From Oxalobacteraceae bacterium OTU3CAMAD1 (GTDB lineage Bacteria; Pseudomonadota; Gammaproteobacteria; Burkholderiales; Burkholderiaceae_D), in contig CP099650.1 in the NCBI GenBank assembly GCA_024123915.1, forward strand, positions 5,270,001 through 5,334,000: a stretch of DNA of 64,000 bases, read 5' to 3'. A program made the translations under genes and the position numbers. Of the stretch, positions 28,625 through 37,683 are shown one piece after another. The notes below the pieces were generated by a model. That model was not told the origin of the DNA and made no database searches. It worked only from the letters and a program-made list of their open reading frames with translations. Each line of letters starts with the position of its first letter. Position 1 is the stretch's first letter.

Positions 28625-29131
28625 CTATTCGAAATCCGTCGCGTGCAAAATCAGCACTGGAAAGCCCGGGTAGGCGCGGATTTTCCGCTGGCACGCCAGT
28701 TTGATGAGTCTGCGATGCGTCTCGAACGTCGCCAATGCGCCGCCGGTCTGCGGGAAAGCCTTGGTCAACGCGCCGGCCGAAATCAGCGCGAACTTGCGCG
28801 CCGTCGTCGCGATCTGTACATAAAAGGTAACCCGCTGCCCATCCATCGACAGCGACACATCCTGCAGCTCGATGCCGGCGGTCGGCTGGCTTGGCGCGCA
28901 GGCGCGGTATTCCGCGTCGGTCCTGCGCACGGCGCGCCGTCGCTCCTTGCGGATCAACGCCAGGTGCTTGGTTTGAAACACTTCCTCATGCAGGAAATGG
29001 TTCTCGTCCCACACGCAAAACACCGACAAGGCTTCCGGCCGGTCGCGGTGGAAGTCCGCGACGCCGACCACGATCATTTCCGGGCCACCGAGCTTGGGTT
29101 TGACCAAGTCACCGGACGACAACATATTCAT
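28625..29131 (-). CDS. hypothetical protein with DUF2158-like N-terminus
   Basis: 168 residues. The N-terminus SSGDLVKPKLGGPEMIVVGV and later VFCVWDENHFLHEEVF match the pattern of short DUF2158 (YodC-type) domains, in which GDxVxLKSGGPxMTV is followed by a Cys-Trp pair. The remaining 100 residues are not recognised. A good ribosome site (GGAG, six bases from the ATG) supports the start. It follows the 81-residue gene and the aldehyde oxidoreductase operon on the same strand, possibly as its last member. Confidence 0.65.
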   Translation of the reverse strand: MNMLSSGDLVKPKLGGPEMIVVGVADFHRDRPEALSVFCVWDENHFLHEEVFQTKHLALIRKERRRAVRRTDAEYRACAPSQPTAGIELQDVSLSMDGQRVTFYVQIATTARKFALISAGALTKAFPQTGGALATFETHRRLIKLACQRKIRAYPGFPVLILHATDFE

Positions 29132-29196
29132 AGATCACTCCACGATCAAAAAATAAATAATTCCCGGCCTGTCCGGCCAGTATCCGGCGCACGCGC

Positions 29197-29442
29197 CTAT
29201 GCCGCCCCCGGCCGCAGTTGACCGAGAATTTCCATGGCGGCCTTTTCGGCCTCCTGCTCGGCCATCGCCTCGCTGGTCAGCGTAACATCGGCCGCCACGC
29301 GCTTCTTGGGCACAATATTATTCATGTGCATGGGATTGTCCGACGGCGCGAAGACCGCGACATACGCGCCCCAATCGTCGCAACCCTCCAACGGTTCGGC
29401 CGTGTAGTCGATTTCGTATCCGTCCACGGTTTTTATCGGCAT
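29197..29442 (-). CDS. small hypothetical protein downstream of the oxidoreductase operon
   Basis: 81 residues, acidic, no membrane segment. It begins MPIKTVDGYEIDYTAEPLEG and includes CDDWGAYVAVF and a helical end (SEAMAEQEAEKAAMEIL). Its ATG is 18 bases after the stop of the molybdenum subunit and has GGAG at good spacing, so it is very probably the fourth gene of that operon. No known family; a role in cofactor insertion or regulation is only guesswork from position. Confidence 0.7.
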   Translation of the reverse strand: MPIKTVDGYEIDYTAEPLEGCDDWGAYVAVFAPSDNPMHMNNIVPKKRVAADVTLTSEAMAEQEAEKAAMEILGQLRPGAA

Positions 29443-29460
29443 GGCATTCTCCAGTGTTGT

Positions 29461-31755
29461 CTACGGCAGCATGACCTTGTCCGGCGTCATCGGCGTGCTG
29501 CGCACGCGCCGTCCGGTGGCGTGGTAGATGGCGTTGCAGACGGCCGCCGCCACGCCCACCTGGCCGATCTCGCCCACGCCCTTGGCGCCTATCCTGCTCA
29601 CGATGCGGTCATCCTCCTGCACGAAGATGACGTCGATATCGTGGATGTCGGCGTTCACCGACACGTGGTATTCGCTCAGGTTGTGGTTCATGAAACGCCC
29701 CTCGTGATGGTCGCAGAAGGTTTCCTCGTGCAGCGCCTGGCCGATGCCCCATACTACCCCGCCGACAATCTGGCTGCGCGCCGTCTTGGCGTTGATGATG
29801 CGCCCCGCCGCCACCGCGCTGACCACCCGCGTCACGCGCACCGTGCCGAAGTCCGGATCGACCCGCACCTCGACGAACACCGCCGAGTGCGTGGCGCGCT
29901 GGTACTTCATCTGCTTGAGCATATTGGGCAGCATCATGTATTTCTCTTCGATGCGCGCCTCGCCGCTGGCGGCCATAATGTTCGTCAACGCGACGGCGAC
30001 CTCGGGCCGCGCGATCAGGCGTACGGCGCCGGCGGCGAATTCAACGTCGGCCAGGCGCGCCGTGGCCAGCGGCGAGTCGTCCATCCTCCTGGCCATGTTG
30101 AACAGCCGCTCCTTGAGCTTGTCGCACACGCCATCGACCGCCGAGCCGACCGTGGCCACGTGCGACGAGCCCCCTTCGATCGGCGCCACCGGCAAGGTCG
30201 AGTCGCCCAGCTGGAAGCGCACCCGCTCCAGCGGCAGGCCCATGGCGTCGGCGGCGATGATGCTCATCGCCGTGTAGGTGCCGGTGCCGATGTCGGTGGC
30301 GGCGCTGCTCACCACCAGGTTGCCGTCGGCGTGCAGCACGGCGCTGGCGCGGGCGAACATTTGCATCGCGTCCCACATGCCGGTGGCCATGCCCCAGCCG
30401 ATCAGTTCGCGCCCTTCGCGCATCGTGCCCGGTTCCAGCGGGCGCTTGTCCCAGCCGAAGCGGGCCGCGCCCTGCTCGTAGCAGGCGCGCAGCTCCTTGG
30501 TCGAATACGGCAGGCCATGGCTGGGATCGACCTCGGCGTAGTTTTTCAGGCGCAGCGCCAGCGGGTCCATCTTCAGCGCGTACGACAGCTCGTCCATCGC
30601 CACCTCCAGCGCGTGCACGCCGTGCGCCGCGCCCGGCGCGCGCATGTCCATCGGGCTGGCGTGGTCGAGATCGACCAGCTTGTAGCCGAGGCGGATATGC
30701 TCGCAGGCGTACAGCTCGCCCGACCAGTTGACCACCACCTCGACGTAATCCTCGATGCGCGAGGTCTCGGCCACGGCTTCGTGGATGATGGCGCTCAGGG
30801 TGCCGTCCGGCTCGGCCGCCAGCCTGACGCGCTGCTGCGTTTCGGGCCGGTGGCCAAAGCTGAACATCTGCTGGCGAGTGAGCACAACGCGCACCGAGCG
30901 TTCCAGCTTGAGCGCGGCCATCACCGCCAGCGGCAACTGGTATTGCGGCCGCAGGCCGGAGCCGAAGGCGCCGCCCACGTAGGGATTGCGCACCGTGACC
31001 TTGTCCTTGGACAGGCCGAACACGTGCGACACATACCAGCGGCTGTTCTGCGAGCTCTGGGTCTTGTCGTAGATGGTCAGGTGGCCGTCGGCGCCGCGTA
31101 TGACGGTCGAGGCGAACATCTCCAGCGGATTGTGGTGCTCGACGCCGCTGTAGTACTCGCCCTCGATCCTGACCGCCGCGCTGTCCCAGCGGTCGTCCGG
31201 GTGGCCCTTGGTGTCGGGCGGCGGCGTGTAGCCGGCCTTGAGGCGGCTCGGCGTATAGGCGCGGCCGCGATGCTGCAACAGATAGGTCTCGTGCGGTTCG
31301 ACGTCGTAGTCGATCTGCACCAGCGCGGCGGCGTGCCGCGCCGCCTCGAACGTCTCGGCCACCACCAGCGCGACAGGTTGCCCGCTGTAGAGCACCTTGT
31401 CGTCATACAGCGGGCGGAACGGCGAGCCGCCCGGCGCCGTCATGTCCTTGTAGAAAATGTCGAAGGAGCGGATGCGTGGCCGGTTTTCGTGCGAGATCAC
31501 GTCCACCACACCCGGCAACGCCATCGCGGCGGCGGTGTGGATGGCGGTGATGCGGCCCTTGGCGATGCTGCCGCTGACAACCACGCCGTACAGCAACGGC
31601 CCTTCGGCGGCCTCCGGCCAGTGCTCGGCGGCGTAGCGCGCCTGGCCGGTGACCTTGTCGCGCCCGTCCACGCGCGAGACGGCCATGCCGATGTTGACGT
31701 TGCCGGTGCCTTGATCGGCCACAGGAGTGCGCAATGCTTCAATCAGATCGGTCAC
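29461..31755 (-). CDS. molybdenum-binding subunit of PaoABC-like aldehyde oxidoreductase
   Basis: 764 residues, xanthine-oxidase-family large subunit. It contains the MoCo-binding segments NPYVGGAFGSGLRPQYQ, DMRAPGAAHGVHALEVAMDE and GTGTYTAMSIIAADAMG, and the catalytic Glu in GAKGVGEIGQVGVAAA near the C-terminus. With the two upstream genes it should form an alpha-beta-gamma enzyme oxidising aldehydes (such as aromatic aldehydes) to acids. The start is a GTG at 31755 overlapping the stop of the FAD subunit (GTGA). No XdhC/PaoD-like chaperone gene is in the window, though family enzymes need one. Confidence 0.9.
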   Translation of the reverse strand: MTDLIEALRTPVADQGTGNVNIGMAVSRVDGRDKVTGQARYAAEHWPEAAEGPLLYGVVVSGSIAKGRITAIHTAAAMALPGVVDVISHENRPRIRSFDIFYKDMTAPGGSPFRPLYDDKVLYSGQPVALVVAETFEAARHAAALVQIDYDVEPHETYLLQHRGRAYTPSRLKAGYTPPPDTKGHPDDRWDSAAVRIEGEYYSGVEHHNPLEMFASTVIRGADGHLTIYDKTQSSQNSRWYVSHVFGLSKDKVTVRNPYVGGAFGSGLRPQYQLPLAVMAALKLERSVRVVLTRQQMFSFGHRPETQQRVRLAAEPDGTLSAIIHEAVAETSRIEDYVEVVVNWSGELYACEHIRLGYKLVDLDHASPMDMRAPGAAHGVHALEVAMDELSYALKMDPLALRLKNYAEVDPSHGLPYSTKELRACYEQGAARFGWDKRPLEPGTMREGRELIGWGMATGMWDAMQMFARASAVLHADGNLVVSSAATDIGTGTYTAMSIIAADAMGLPLERVRFQLGDSTLPVAPIEGGSSHVATVGSAVDGVCDKLKERLFNMARRMDDSPLATARLADVEFAAGAVRLIARPEVAVALTNIMAASGEARIEEKYMMLPNMLKQMKYQRATHSAVFVEVRVDPDFGTVRVTRVVSAVAAGRIINAKTARSQIVGGVVWGIGQALHEETFCDHHEGRFMNHNLSEYHVSVNADIHDIDVIFVQEDDRIVSRIGAKGVGEIGQVGVAAAVCNAIYHATGRRVRSTPMTPDKVMLP

Positions 31756-32780
31756 GGTGACTCCTTGCCTGCGAATTCATGGGAATTGTCGTGCGTGCCT
31801 TCGAGCGCCTGCTTGAGCGCGCGGATCACGGCGCGGCGCGCCATCGTGATCTTGAAGTCGTTCTCGCCCTGCCCCTGGGCGCCGGACAGCAGCAGCTCGG
31901 CCGCATGCGCGAACGTCTCGGGGCCGGCGCGCCGGCCGATCAGCGCCGCCTCGGCCAGCGGCGCGCGCCATGGCTTGTGGGCCACGCCGCCCAGCGCCAG
32001 CCGGGCGTCGCGCACCACGCCGTCGTCGCCGACGTCGAGCATGGCCGCCACCGACACCAGCGCGAACGCGTACGAGGCGCGGTCGCGGAACTTCAGGTAG
32101 GCCGAGTGGGCGGCGAAGTGCGCCGCCGGCGGCAGCTCGATATGGGTGATCAACTCGCCCGGCGCCAACGTCGTGTCGCGCTCGGGATGGTCCTCCGGCA
32201 GCCGGTGGAAATCGGCGAAGGCGATCTGCCGCGCGCCGCCGGCCGACACCACGTGCACCACCGCCTCCAGCGCGGCCAGCGCCACGCACATGTCCGACGG
32301 ATGGGTGGCGATGCAGTGCGCGCTGGCGCCGAGGATGGCGTGCTGGCGCGTCAGACCGCCGATGGCCGCGCAGCCGCTGCCCGGGTCGCGCTTGTTGCAA
32401 GCAGTGGCGATGTCGTAGAAATAGTGGCAGCGGGTGCGCTGCAACAGGTTGCCGCCGTTGCTGGCCATGTTGCGGATCTGCGGCGAGGCGCCGGCCAGAA
32501 TCGCCGCCCTCAGCAGCGGATAGCCGTCGCGCACCAGCGGATGGTAGGCGGTATCGGCGTTGCGCGCGGTCGCGCCCAGCAACAAGCCGCCGGAAGCGGT
32601 GGATTCGATGGCGTCGAGTTGCAGGCCGTTGACGTCGACCAAGGTGCTCGGCCGCATCACCTGTTCCTTCATCAGGTCGATCAGGTTGGTGCCGCCGGCG
32701 ATGAACGCGCGCCCCGTAGCATACTGATGGCCGAGCGCCCCGGCGACGTCGGTCGCTTCGACATAAGTGATCGGATTCAT
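31752..32780 (-). CDS. FAD / [4Fe-4S] subunit of PaoABC-like aldehyde oxidoreductase
   Basis: 342 residues. The FAD-binding motif is AFIAGGTNLIDLMKEQ and RNMASNGGNLLQRTRC. The segment CHYFYDIATACNKRDPGSGC supplies four Cys (including the one in RTRC) as in E. coli PaoB (YagS), where an insert binds an extra [4Fe-4S] cluster not found in ordinary xanthine dehydrogenase subunits. THPSDMCVALAALEAVVHV is also shared. This assigns the operon to the Pao subgroup rather than to xanthine dehydrogenase. Start ATG overlaps the Fe-S subunit stop (ATGA). Confidence 0.9.
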   Translation of the reverse strand: MNPITYVEATDVAGALGHQYATGRAFIAGGTNLIDLMKEQVMRPSTLVDVNGLQLDAIESTASGGLLLGATARNADTAYHPLVRDGYPLLRAAILAGASPQIRNMASNGGNLLQRTRCHYFYDIATACNKRDPGSGCAAIGGLTRQHAILGASAHCIATHPSDMCVALAALEAVVHVVSAGGARQIAFADFHRLPEDHPERDTTLAPGELITHIELPPAAHFAAHSAYLKFRDRASYAFALVSVAAMLDVGDDGVVRDARLALGGVAHKPWRAPLAEAALIGRRAGPETFAHAAELLLSGAQGQGENDFKITMARRAVIRALKQALEGTHDNSHEFAGKESP

Positions 32781-33334
32781 GCCGGCACCGTCCCCGGCAG
32801 ATACGGCCGGTCGGGATTGTCCTTGCGTTCGGGCAGCCCCATGACCTCGGTCACGGCGGCGACGATGCCAGGATAGGCGCCGCAGCGGCAGACATTGCCG
32901 CTCATCAGCTCGCGCACGTCGGCGACGGTGCCCGCCTGGCCTTCGTTCATCAGTCCAACGGCCGAACACAACTGGCCGGGCGTGCAGTAGCCGCACTGGA
33001 AGGCGTCGTGCTCGATGAAGGCTTGCTGCAGCGGATGCAGCCGGGTGCCGTCGGCCAAGCCCTCGACGGTCGTGATGTCCTTGCCGTTCTGCATGACCGC
33101 CAGGGTCAGGCAGGAGTTGATGCGCTTGCCGCCGACCAACACGGTGCAGGCGCCGCACTGGCCGTGGTCGCAGCCTTTCTTGCTGCCCGTCAATCCAGCG
33201 CGTTCGCGCAGCAAATCCAGCAACGTGACCCAGGCTTCCACCTCGAAGCGGTGCTGCTGGCCGTTGATCCGCAGGCTGACGGGATAGGTTGAGATGGCCG
33301 CAGCGGGCGGCGCGGTCGTGAGATGATCATCCAT
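32777..33334 (-). CDS. [2Fe-2S] subunit of PaoABC-like aldehyde oxidoreductase
   Basis: 185 residues with two [2Fe-2S] clusters: plant-ferredoxin type (KKGCDHGQCGACTVLV plus a later Cys in INSCLTL) and the second motif FQCGYCTPGQL with VCRCGAYPG. Electrons pass from the Mo centre through these to FAD. Unlike E. coli PaoA, no twin-arginine signal is seen, so the complex is probably cytoplasmic. The ATG at 33334 has AGGA upstream and begins the operon; the frame extends further 5' without homologous sequence. Confidence 0.9.
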   Translation of the reverse strand: MDDHLTTAPPAAAISTYPVSLRINGQQHRFEVEAWVTLLDLLRERAGLTGSKKGCDHGQCGACTVLVGGKRINSCLTLAVMQNGKDITTVEGLADGTRLHPLQQAFIEHDAFQCGYCTPGQLCSAVGLMNEGQAGTVADVRELMSGNVCRCGAYPGIVAAVTEVMGLPERKDNPDRPYLPGTVPA

Positions 33335-33529
33335 GGCGATTCCTGAAATGGGTAGCCACCACTTTAGCCAGCGCGCCCGCAGCGGACTGTGTGTCAGCGC
33401 ACGCTGGCGCCGCTTTAGCGCACTCATCCTCATACGTCAAATTCCTACTTCCTCCTTCGCGTAACGCCTACAGCGCGCGCCACGCGACGCGGGCATGATG
33501 ACGGAACCGATCCCCATCAATAAGCCCCA

Positions 33530-34471
33530 ATGACAGCTGCTATTTCCAACCCAACATCTTCTCCGCAAGCGCCGGTCGTGGTCGCACATGGCGGCGCCGG
33601 CGCCGATATCCAATACAAGGACGGCTGCACAGCCGCCGCCGAGGCGGGACTGGAGCGTCTGGGCGACGGCGCCGACGCGCTGCAGGCGGCGGTGGCCGCA
33701 GTCTGCGTGCTCGAGGACGATCCCCGCTTCAACGCCGGCACCGGCTCGGCGCTGCGCATGGACGGCGCGACCATCGAGATGGACGCGGGCGTGATGGACA
33801 GCCTGGGCCGCCTTGGCGCCGTCGCCGGCCTGCGCCGCGTGCGCCATCCGGTGGAGGTGGCGGCCGCAGTGGCGGGCACGCCACACTGGATGTTGTGTGG
33901 CGAAGGCGCGCTGCGTTTTGCCCGCCACATCGGCGCCGGCGGCCACGATCCGACCACCGCGCAAGCGCTGCGCAAGCACCGTGAAATGCTTGAAGACCTG
34001 CAACACGGCGAGCGCCTGCTTCCGGGCGAGGACAACGCCAGTTTCGCGCGGTATTGGAATTACTCCACGCCGTTGGCGCTGGCGCAGGGCCAGGCCTGCG
34101 ACACCGTCGGCGCGGTGGTGCGCGACGCCGCCGGCCATTTCGCCGTGGCCGGCTCGACCGGCGGGTGCGCGCCGGCCCTGCTCGGCCGCGTGGGCGACAC
34201 GCCGATCATCGGCGCCGGGTTTTACGCCGGACCGGCCGGCGCAGTCGCCGTCACCGGCATTGGCGAGCACATCGTGCGCCACCTGCTGGCACACCGGGTG
34301 CACGGCTGGCTGGCCGATGGCATGGCATTGCCGGCGGCGCTGGAGCGCGCGCTGACCTTGTTCGATCCAGCCATCGACATCGGCCTGATCGCCGTCAGCG
34401 CCACCGACAGCGGCGCTTGCAGCAACCGCGACATGCCGTGGGCGACCGCCCGCGACGAACCACAACCATAG
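33530..34471 (+). CDS. isoaspartyl peptidase / plant-type L-asparaginase
   Basis: 313-residue Ntn-hydrolase made as a precursor that cuts itself before Thr192 in QACDTVGAVV, which then becomes the nucleophile. Substrate-loop motifs are VAHGGAGA, FNAGTGSALRMDG and STGGCAPALLGRVGDTPIIGAG. It hydrolyses beta-aspartyl dipeptides and asparagine. The usual glycine before the catalytic Thr is Asp here, as in most family members with a GDT/CDT motif. Divergent from the oxidoreductase operon; the ribosome site is weak. Confidence 0.9.
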   Translation: MTAAISNPTSSPQAPVVVAHGGAGADIQYKDGCTAAAEAGLERLGDGADALQAAVAAVCVLEDDPRFNAGTGSALRMDGATIEMDAGVMDSLGRLGAVAGLRRVRHPVEVAAAVAGTPHWMLCGEGALRFARHIGAGGHDPTTAQALRKHREMLEDLQHGERLLPGEDNASFARYWNYSTPLALAQGQACDTVGAVVRDAAGHFAVAGSTGGCAPALLGRVGDTPIIGAGFYAGPAGAVAVTGIGEHIVRHLLAHRVHGWLADGMALPAALERALTLFDPAIDIGLIAVSATDSGACSNRDMPWATARDEPQP

Positions 34472-34517
34472 CGGCCGCGACGGCCGTGATCCAACCACCC
34501 TACCTGAGGAGCAAACC

Positions 34518-35549
34518 ATGCCAACACGATTGAAACCGCTACATTCCCAAGTAATGGTCATCACCGGCGCCACCAGCGGCATCGGCTTGACGACCGCGCG
34601 CGCCGCCGCGCGCAAGGGTGCCAGCCTGGCGCTGGCCGCGCGCGACAGCGCCGCGCTCGATACCCTGGTGGCCGAACTGCGCGCCGCCGGCGCCGAGGCC
34701 CTGGCGGTGCCGACCGACGTCGGCAACCGGGACGAGGTCGCCGCCCTCGGCCGGGCCGCCATACAGCGCTTCGGACGCATCGACACCTGGGTCAACAACG
34801 CCGGCATCTCGATTTACGGGCGCAACCAGGACGTGCCGCTGGTCGACCAGGAAAAGCTATTCCAGACCAACTTCTGGGGCGTCGTGCACGGCTCGCTGGT
34901 GGCGCTGGACTTGATGAAGGACAACGGCGGCGCGCTCATCAATCTTGGCAGCGAACTGTCCGACCGCGCGGTGCCGCTGCAGGGCATGTATTCGGCCTCC
35001 AAGCACGCGGTGAAAGGTTTCACCGACTCGCTGCGGATGGAAATCGAAAAAGACAAAGTCCCGATCTCGGTCACCTTGGTCAAGCCGGCCGGCATCGACA
35101 CCCTGTTTACCGGCCACGCCCGCAATTACATGGAGAAAGAGCCCGAACTGCCGGCGCCGCTATACGCGCCCGAGCTGGTGGCCGACGCGATCCTGTACGC
35201 GGCAGAGCATCCGCAACGCGACATCTACGTCGGCGGCGCCTCGAAGATGATCTCGCTGGAGAGCAAAATCATGCCGCGCACGATGGACAAGTTCATGAAC
35301 CTGTTCATGTTCAAGCAGCAGCAAAAGGACCAGCCGACGGTGCCTAACCGCGCCGATTCGCTGTACGCGTCGAACGGCATGGAGTTGAACGAGCGCATGG
35401 GCGGCCACCGCAACAAGGTGCACGAACGCTCGGCCTACACCTACCTGAGCACACGCGGCAAGCCGCTCGCGCTGTCGCTGCTGGTCGGCGGAACCTTGCT
35501 GGCGGCATGGAAACTCAGCGCCCAAGCCGCTGCCCCGCGCGAGAAATAA
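34518..35549 (+). CDS. SDR-family oxidoreductase with C-terminal membrane anchor
   Basis: 343 residues, classical short-chain dehydrogenase fold: cofactor motif TGATSGIG at residues 17-24, NNAGISIYG, the Ser in NLGSELSD and the YSASK catalytic pair. A C-terminal extension of about 90 residues ends in a hydrophobic segment (PLALSLLVGGTLLAAWKL), suggesting attachment to the inner membrane. This longer form is often found in stress-related clusters; the substrate is unknown. GAGGAGC lies before the ATG. The hemerythrin gene follows after 40 bases. Confidence 0.9.
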   Translation: MPTRLKPLHSQVMVITGATSGIGLTTARAAARKGASLALAARDSAALDTLVAELRAAGAEALAVPTDVGNRDEVAALGRAAIQRFGRIDTWVNNAGISIYGRNQDVPLVDQEKLFQTNFWGVVHGSLVALDLMKDNGGALINLGSELSDRAVPLQGMYSASKHAVKGFTDSLRMEIEKDKVPISVTLVKPAGIDTLFTGHARNYMEKEPELPAPLYAPELVADAILYAAEHPQRDIYVGGASKMISLESKIMPRTMDKFMNLFMFKQQQKDQPTVPNRADSLYASNGMELNERMGGHRNKVHERSAYTYLSTRGKPLALSLLVGGTLLAAWKLSAQAAAPREK

Positions 35550-35589
35550 ACGACCGCACCACGCCATTTTAAATATCGAGGAGTCAGCC

Positions 35590-36189
35590 ATGTTCTCACT
35601 TAGCAAACTCAGTCCTTCCATCACCGACATGATCCGCATGGATCACAGCCATGTCTTGCTCGCCTTTCACCAATACACGGGTGGGGCCAAAAAACGGGTC
35701 AAAAAAGCGCTCACCACCCACATCTGTACCGCGCTGGAAATCCACGCGACCTTGGAAGAGGAATGTTTTTATCCAACCATGCGCCGCATCAGCCCCGACT
35801 CCGTCACCGCCAAGAGCGAGCCCGAACACGATGAGATGCGCCAACTCATCGCCCGGCTACGCGCCAGCACCACCATTGACGACGAGCATGACCGCTTGCT
35901 GATGGAACTGATGCGCATTGTTATGCACCATGTGGCCGACGAGGAAACCGTGCTGCTGGCCAATGCGGAGAAGTTGCTCAGCGCCGAACAGCTCAGCGAA
36001 ATGGGCATCCAGATGTCCAAGCGCCGCCTGCAACTGGTCGGCGGCAAGGTGGGGACGATCGCCGCCAGCGGCGTGGTCGGTTTTTCCGGCAGTACCACCG
36101 CCCTGGTCCTGGCGTTGGCCGGGGGCATCGCGGCCGGGCATTTATTGAAAGGATCCGCCGATGCGCGACTCCAAGCCCAGAACGGTTAG
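35590..36189 (+). CDS. hemerythrin-domain protein with hydrophobic C-terminus
   Basis: 199 residues. The four-helix hemerythrin domain supplies His/Glu ligands in MDHSHVLLAFHQ, LEIHATLEEECFYP, PEHDEMRQ and MRIVMHHVADEE. Such domains bind a di-iron centre and sense or buffer oxygen, NO or iron. The C-terminal 50 residues are hydrophobic and Gly/Ala-rich (FSGSTTALVLALAGGIAAGH), so membrane association is likely. Its 3' end overlaps the patatin gene by 29 bases. Confidence 0.85.
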   Translation: MFSLSKLSPSITDMIRMDHSHVLLAFHQYTGGAKKRVKKALTTHICTALEIHATLEEECFYPTMRRISPDSVTAKSEPEHDEMRQLIARLRASTTIDDEHDRLLMELMRIVMHHVADEETVLLANAEKLLSAEQLSEMGIQMSKRRLQLVGGKVGTIAASGVVGFSGSTTALVLALAGGIAAGHLLKGSADARLQAQNG

Positions 36190-37183
36190 CATCGGCCTGC
36201 AAGGGGCCGGCGCCTACGGCGCCTTCACCTGGGGCGTACTCGACCGGCTGCTCGACGAGGACGACCTTGTCATCGATTGCCTGACGGGCAGCAGTTCGGG
36301 CGCGATCAACGCGGCGGTGCTGGCCGACGGCTATGCCGGTGGCGGCGGCCGGCGCGGCGCGCAACAGGCGTTGCGGCGCTTCTGGACCGGGCTGGCCACG
36401 GCCGCCTCGTTCAGCCCGATGCGGCGCACCTTGCTCGACCACCTTGTCGGCGGCTGGACGATGGAAACGTCGCCCGCCTACCACGGGCTGGAGATGGCCG
36501 GCGTGCTGGCCGGGCCCGTGTTCGAGGTTCCCTTCACGCAGAATCCGCTGCGCATGCTGCTATCGAGCCTGATCGATTTCGACCGCGTGCGCGCCAGCGA
36601 CACCATCCCGGTGTTCATCGCGGCCACCAATGTGCGCACTGGCAAGGGCCGCATCTTCCCGCGCGAAGAGATCACCGTGCAGTCGCTGCTGGCGTCGGCC
36701 TGCCTGCCGACCGTGTTCGCCGCCGTCGAGGTGGACGGGGAAAGCTACTGGGACGGCAGCTATGTGGCCAATCCGCCCCTAGCGCCTTTGCTCGACCGTG
36801 ATGCCGGCGACGTGATCGTGGTGCAAAATAATCCGGTCTCGCGCTCGACCATGCCGCGCAGCATGGCCGACATCAGCAACCGCGCCAACGAAATCGCCTT
36901 CAACATCAGTTTCGTGCGCGAACTTGCCACGCTCAAGCATGGGCTGGACGCGCTCGACGAGCAGGAAGGCGCGCCCGCGCACTCAAACCGATCCCGGCTT
37001 CATCTGATCAGCGGCAATGATCTGTTCTCGGAATACCGCATGTCGAGCAAGTTCAATGCGGAACCCGATTTCATGACGCATCTGCACGGGCGCGGCGTTG
37101 CGGCGGCCGAAGAATGGCTGCGGACGAATGCCGGTCAGCTCGGAGTGCGCTCGACGCTCGAGCTCGAGCGGGCGTTCGCGTAA
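36161..37183 (+). CDS. patatin-like phospholipase
   Basis: 340 residues. The oxyanion loop is GLQGAGAYGAF, the nucleophile Ser45 lies in GSSSG (residues 43-47), and the catalytic Asp198 is in YWDGSYVANPP, completing the Ser-Asp dyad. It hydrolyses acyl esters of lipids. No signal peptide. It is translationally overlapped by the hemerythrin gene, with AAGGAT before its ATG, so the two proteins are co-expressed, probably together with the SDR. Confidence 0.9.
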   Translation: MRDSKPRTVSIGLQGAGAYGAFTWGVLDRLLDEDDLVIDCLTGSSSGAINAAVLADGYAGGGGRRGAQQALRRFWTGLATAASFSPMRRTLLDHLVGGWTMETSPAYHGLEMAGVLAGPVFEVPFTQNPLRMLLSSLIDFDRVRASDTIPVFIAATNVRTGKGRIFPREEITVQSLLASACLPTVFAAVEVDGESYWDGSYVANPPLAPLLDRDAGDVIVVQNNPVSRSTMPRSMADISNRANEIAFNISFVRELATLKHGLDALDEQEGAPAHSNRSRLHLISGNDLFSEYRMSSKFNAEPDFMTHLHGRGVAAAEEWLRTNAGQLGVRSTLELERAFA

Positions 37184-37212
37184 GCGCGCCCGCGCGGCTG
37201 CGGCAAGGCTGG

Positions 37213-37536
37213 TCAGTCGACCGGCGTGGCGATGGCCGCCTCCTTGCGCCGGATCAGCGCCAGGCTGTACCAGGCGCCGAACGGCAGCATGGCGCAAGCG
37301 AGCAGCTTCCACAGCTCGGCGCGGGTCCAGTCGTCCTCGCCGATGACCGTGTCGGAAATGGTCGAGAGATAGTAGAGAAACGCCATTCCGTGCAGCGGCC
37401 CCATCACTTTGACCAGCAAGGCCTGCCCGGCCATATATTTGAGCGGTACGGCGATGCCGAGCAAGACCAGCAGCGTCACCCCCTCGCCCAGTGCGGCGTA
37501 CCGCAGGCGCCGCAGTTGTTTCAAACGTGATTCCAT
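37213..37536 (-). CDS. DUF3817 membrane protein
   Basis: 107 residues with three membrane helices: about 14-32, 38-58 and 76-96. The motifs EGVTLLVLLGIAVPLKYM, MGPLHGMAFLYYL and WKLLACAMLPFG are typical of DUF3817 (YdzA-like) proteins of unknown function. It is convergent with the patatin gene and divergent from the regulator at 37684. Confidence 0.88.
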   Translation of the reverse strand: MESRLKQLRRLRYAALGEGVTLLVLLGIAVPLKYMAGQALLVKVMGPLHGMAFLYYLSTISDTVIGEDDWTRAELWKLLACAMLPFGAWYSLALIRRKEAAIATPVD

Positions 37537-37683
37537 CGTGGTCCGTCCAGGAAGTTGAAAGAAGCCCTATTGTGAAGATGGAACAGGCAGGCGAACACTG
37601 GCCGGATTGCCGATCTTCGCCTGTTTTCCGCCAAACCCTGCCTTCACGCTGGCGAAAATTCATATGGTCACTATAATCTGGCC

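Noticed and set aside
29218..32100. 960-codon plus-strand open frame opposite the aldehyde oxidoreductase genes
   Set aside because: Arg/His/Gln/Val-rich shadow composition; the opposite strand carries clear MoCo-, FAD- and Fe-S-binding proteins.
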